Below are positions 43,841-44,803 of a stretch of 44,803 nucleotides of DNA, in pieces. The translations under genes were made by a program, and so were the position numbers. The notes under the pieces were generated by a model, which saw only the letters and a list, made by a program, of their open reading frames with translations, searched no databases and was not told where the DNA came from. This stretch comes from Deltaproteobacteria bacterium ADurb.Bin207 (GTDB lineage Bacteria > Myxococcota_A > Polyangia > Polyangiales > Polyangiaceae): NCBI GenBank assembly GCA_002070115.1, contig MWCO01000054.1:1-44803 (forward strand), given 5' to 3'. Positions within the stretch are counted from its first letter, which is position 1. Each line of letters begins with the position of its first letter.

Positions 43841-44227
43841 TTATGTGTCGGTGGTACCCGACAGGGGTAGCGTTTTCAGCACTTCGAAAAACACGAGATA
43901 GCGCTGCTTATCCCCTGGATCGCGGGAGTGTCGACGCATGGCATACAATCGTTCGGTGTCTTTTTCTTCATGCACCTTTCGTAAGTACAATCGTTTTCCA
44001 GCCCATTTTTTTCCACCTTCCGGGACCGCCTCGATGAAGAGATAGGCCGCATGGGGATTGGTCTGAAGGTTGGCATGGGTTTGCTTGTGCTGCATGATGA
44101 ACGCCACGGTGCCGTCGTCCATCACATGAGGTTTGGCGAACATGGCGATGCCAACCTCGCCTTTGTCATTGGACGTGGATAAAACCCCGTGTCCGCGGTG
44201 ATCACGAAAATATGCTTTCAAGTCCAT
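43841..44227 (-). CDS. pyridoxamine 5'-phosphate oxidase-like flavin-binding protein
   Basis: This is a 128-residue protein of the PNPOx-like split-barrel fold. It has the N-terminal HGVLSTSNDKGEVGIAMF strand pattern, a central TVAFIMQHKQTHANLQTNPHAAYLF (shown in two parts: TVAFIMQHKQ and HANLQTNPHAAYLF) and the basic KKWAGKRLYLRKV segment. Members bind FMN or F420 and include nitroreductase-like and haem-utilisation proteins. The ATG at 44227 has AAGGA close upstream; a GTG at 44251 adds 8 residues. It is convergent with the kinase-ATPase gene. The exact substrate is not known. Confidence 0.8.
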   Translation of the reverse strand: MDLKAYFRDHRGHGVLSTSNDKGEVGIAMFAKPHVMDDGTVAFIMQHKQTHANLQTNPHAAYLFIEAVPEGGKKWAGKRLYLRKVHEEKDTERLYAMRRHSRDPGDKQRYLVFFEVLKTLPLSGTTDT

Positions 44228-44293
44228 GATCCTTGGAACCCCGAACTCCACGTTTGCTGGATGCCGCGACGCAGGTGGCAGACGGTGTACTTT

Positions 44294-44803
44294 TCATCGA
44301 AGAGGGCTGGTGCGACGGGATCCTTTACGTTGTCGGAGGGCGATCCATCCTGCCGCGCCAAGAACCCATGACCAAAGGTCATTGCTATACGTATGCGGAT
44401 AGACGCTTGTGGCGCATCCGGAGGAAGATCCGGCGGAATCGAAAGAGGTGTCCGTGGAGCCTTTCTTTTTATAGCAAATACCTTGGTTTTGTGCGCATTG
44501 ATAGCCTCGTGGGCAGCTACCTTCTCGGGTGCAGTAGGGGGCACAGTATTGAGAGCCATCATTGACGCAAACCGTATCCGGTGCGCAGTCCTCGATGCTG
44601 CTGCAGTCGGTATTTCGCAAGCAAAGGGCTTGGGAGGGATCACAGAAATGGCCTGGTCCACAACTTGGCTGGGAAGGGTCACAGGGGTCGGCGCATAGAA
44701 GCGCGCCCATATCCAGAGCGAAGATCTTCTTGTTTTTAAGCGCTTCCGGTACATCGCCGCGCACAATACGCTGAGCCAGGCCTTCTACGGCCGCTGTCTT
44801 TCC
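44294..44803 (-). CDS. partial in-frame fusion: ClpB-like Walker-A segment joined to Cys-rich, MYXO-CTERM-like anchored tail
   Basis: The gene enters from the right edge. The first 36 residues (44803-44696) read [36 protein letters not shown], which is the P-loop-to-next-strand segment of the first ATPase domain of ClpB/ClpC. Right after GALL the sequence becomes a Cys-rich exported type (44695-44294): 13 Cys in about 70 residues, Ser/Thr linker, then GC, a short hydrophobic helix [13 protein letters not shown] and a basic end, like the MYXO-CTERM sorting signal. The frame is open throughout. ClpB normally continues AGAKYRGEFEER. A cytoplasmic unfoldase fused to an oxidised, membrane-anchored tail makes no biological sense by default, so a rearrangement or an assembly error at the edge is likely. 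See findings. Confidence 0.6.
   Translation of the reverse strand, partial: GKTAAVEGLAQRIVRGDVPEALKNKKIFALDMGALLCADPCDPSQPSCGPGHFCDPSQALCLRNTDCSSIEDCAPDTVCVNDGSQYCAPYCTREGSCPRGYQCAQNQGICYKKKGSTDTSFDSAGSSSGCATSVYPHTYSNDLWSWVLGAAGWIALRQRKGSRRTSPLR

Noticed and set aside
1..44803. Mobile element, prophage or defence island
   Set aside because: No transposase, integrase, terminal inverted repeat, phage structural gene, restriction enzyme or toxin-antitoxin pair was recognised.

Overview
The window looks like a chromosomal segment of a Myxococcota bacterium, most likely from the Polyangia side. The reasons are two Hanks-type Ser/Thr kinases (one fused to an ATPase and TPR module), nine predicted lipoproteins with Gly/Ser/Thr/Asp-rich linkers after the lipidated Cys, Gly-Gly-Thr and Gly-Ser repeat linkers, a Cys-rich protein with a sorting-type C-terminal membrane anchor, and several proteins recognisable only as myxobacterial families. 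Base composition is moderately GC-rich by eye, with no obvious foreign island. I saw no rRNA, tRNA, CRISPR array, transposase, integrase or phage gene. Taxonomy is inferred from protein content only.

Layout. 1-5200: two overlapping nitroreductase-fold genes convergent with a class A penicillin-binding protein, then a repeat-rich lipoprotein. 5201-10000: peptidoglycan editing factor PgeF, a C-tail-anchored Ser/Thr kinase, a conserved myxobacterial protein of unknown role and a MATE exporter. 10000-14400: a 662-bp gene-free region and a two-gene operon for large secreted lipoproteins. 14500-18700: an unusual RNase HII-like protein, a small lipoprotein, two microproteins, thymidine kinase and alanine racemase. 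18700-23550: a kinase-tail-like membrane protein without a kinase, a TSP3/PPC/Cys-His lipoprotein and a eukaryotic-type (cN-II-like) HAD nucleotidase. 23780-31410: cytochrome bd oxidase cydAB, a lipoprotein, a TerB-like protein, a small hypothetical protein, a large carboxypeptidase-regulatory-like lipoprotein and a response regulator. 31440-35375: a glycerol-1-phosphate dehydrogenase homologue, a GAF-GGDEF diguanylate cyclase and an exported protein. 35640-40100: a GH13 amylase-type lipoprotein, a small lipoprotein and a TolC-type channel. 40310-44803: the large kinase-ATPase-TPR protein, a PNPOx-like protein and, at the right edge, an in-frame fusion of a ClpB-like stretch to a Cys-rich anchored tail.

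Functional themes are cell-wall metabolism (PBP1A, PgeF, alanine racemase), low-oxygen respiration (CydAB), signalling (two kinases, kinase-tail protein, response regulator, diguanylate cyclase) and a surface or secreted lipoproteome. Most genes are single or in pairs. The likely operons are the nitroreductase pair, the 10654-14389 pair, cydAB and tolC with its downstream lipoprotein. The points most worth checking are the ClpB/Cys-rich fusion, the nitroreductase pair with complementary loss of FMN-site motifs, the RNase HII-like protein with GLG in place of GRG, the archaeal-type G1P dehydrogenase homologue, the kinase-tail protein without a kinase, and the acidic residues that follow the lipobox in seven of nine lipoproteins.
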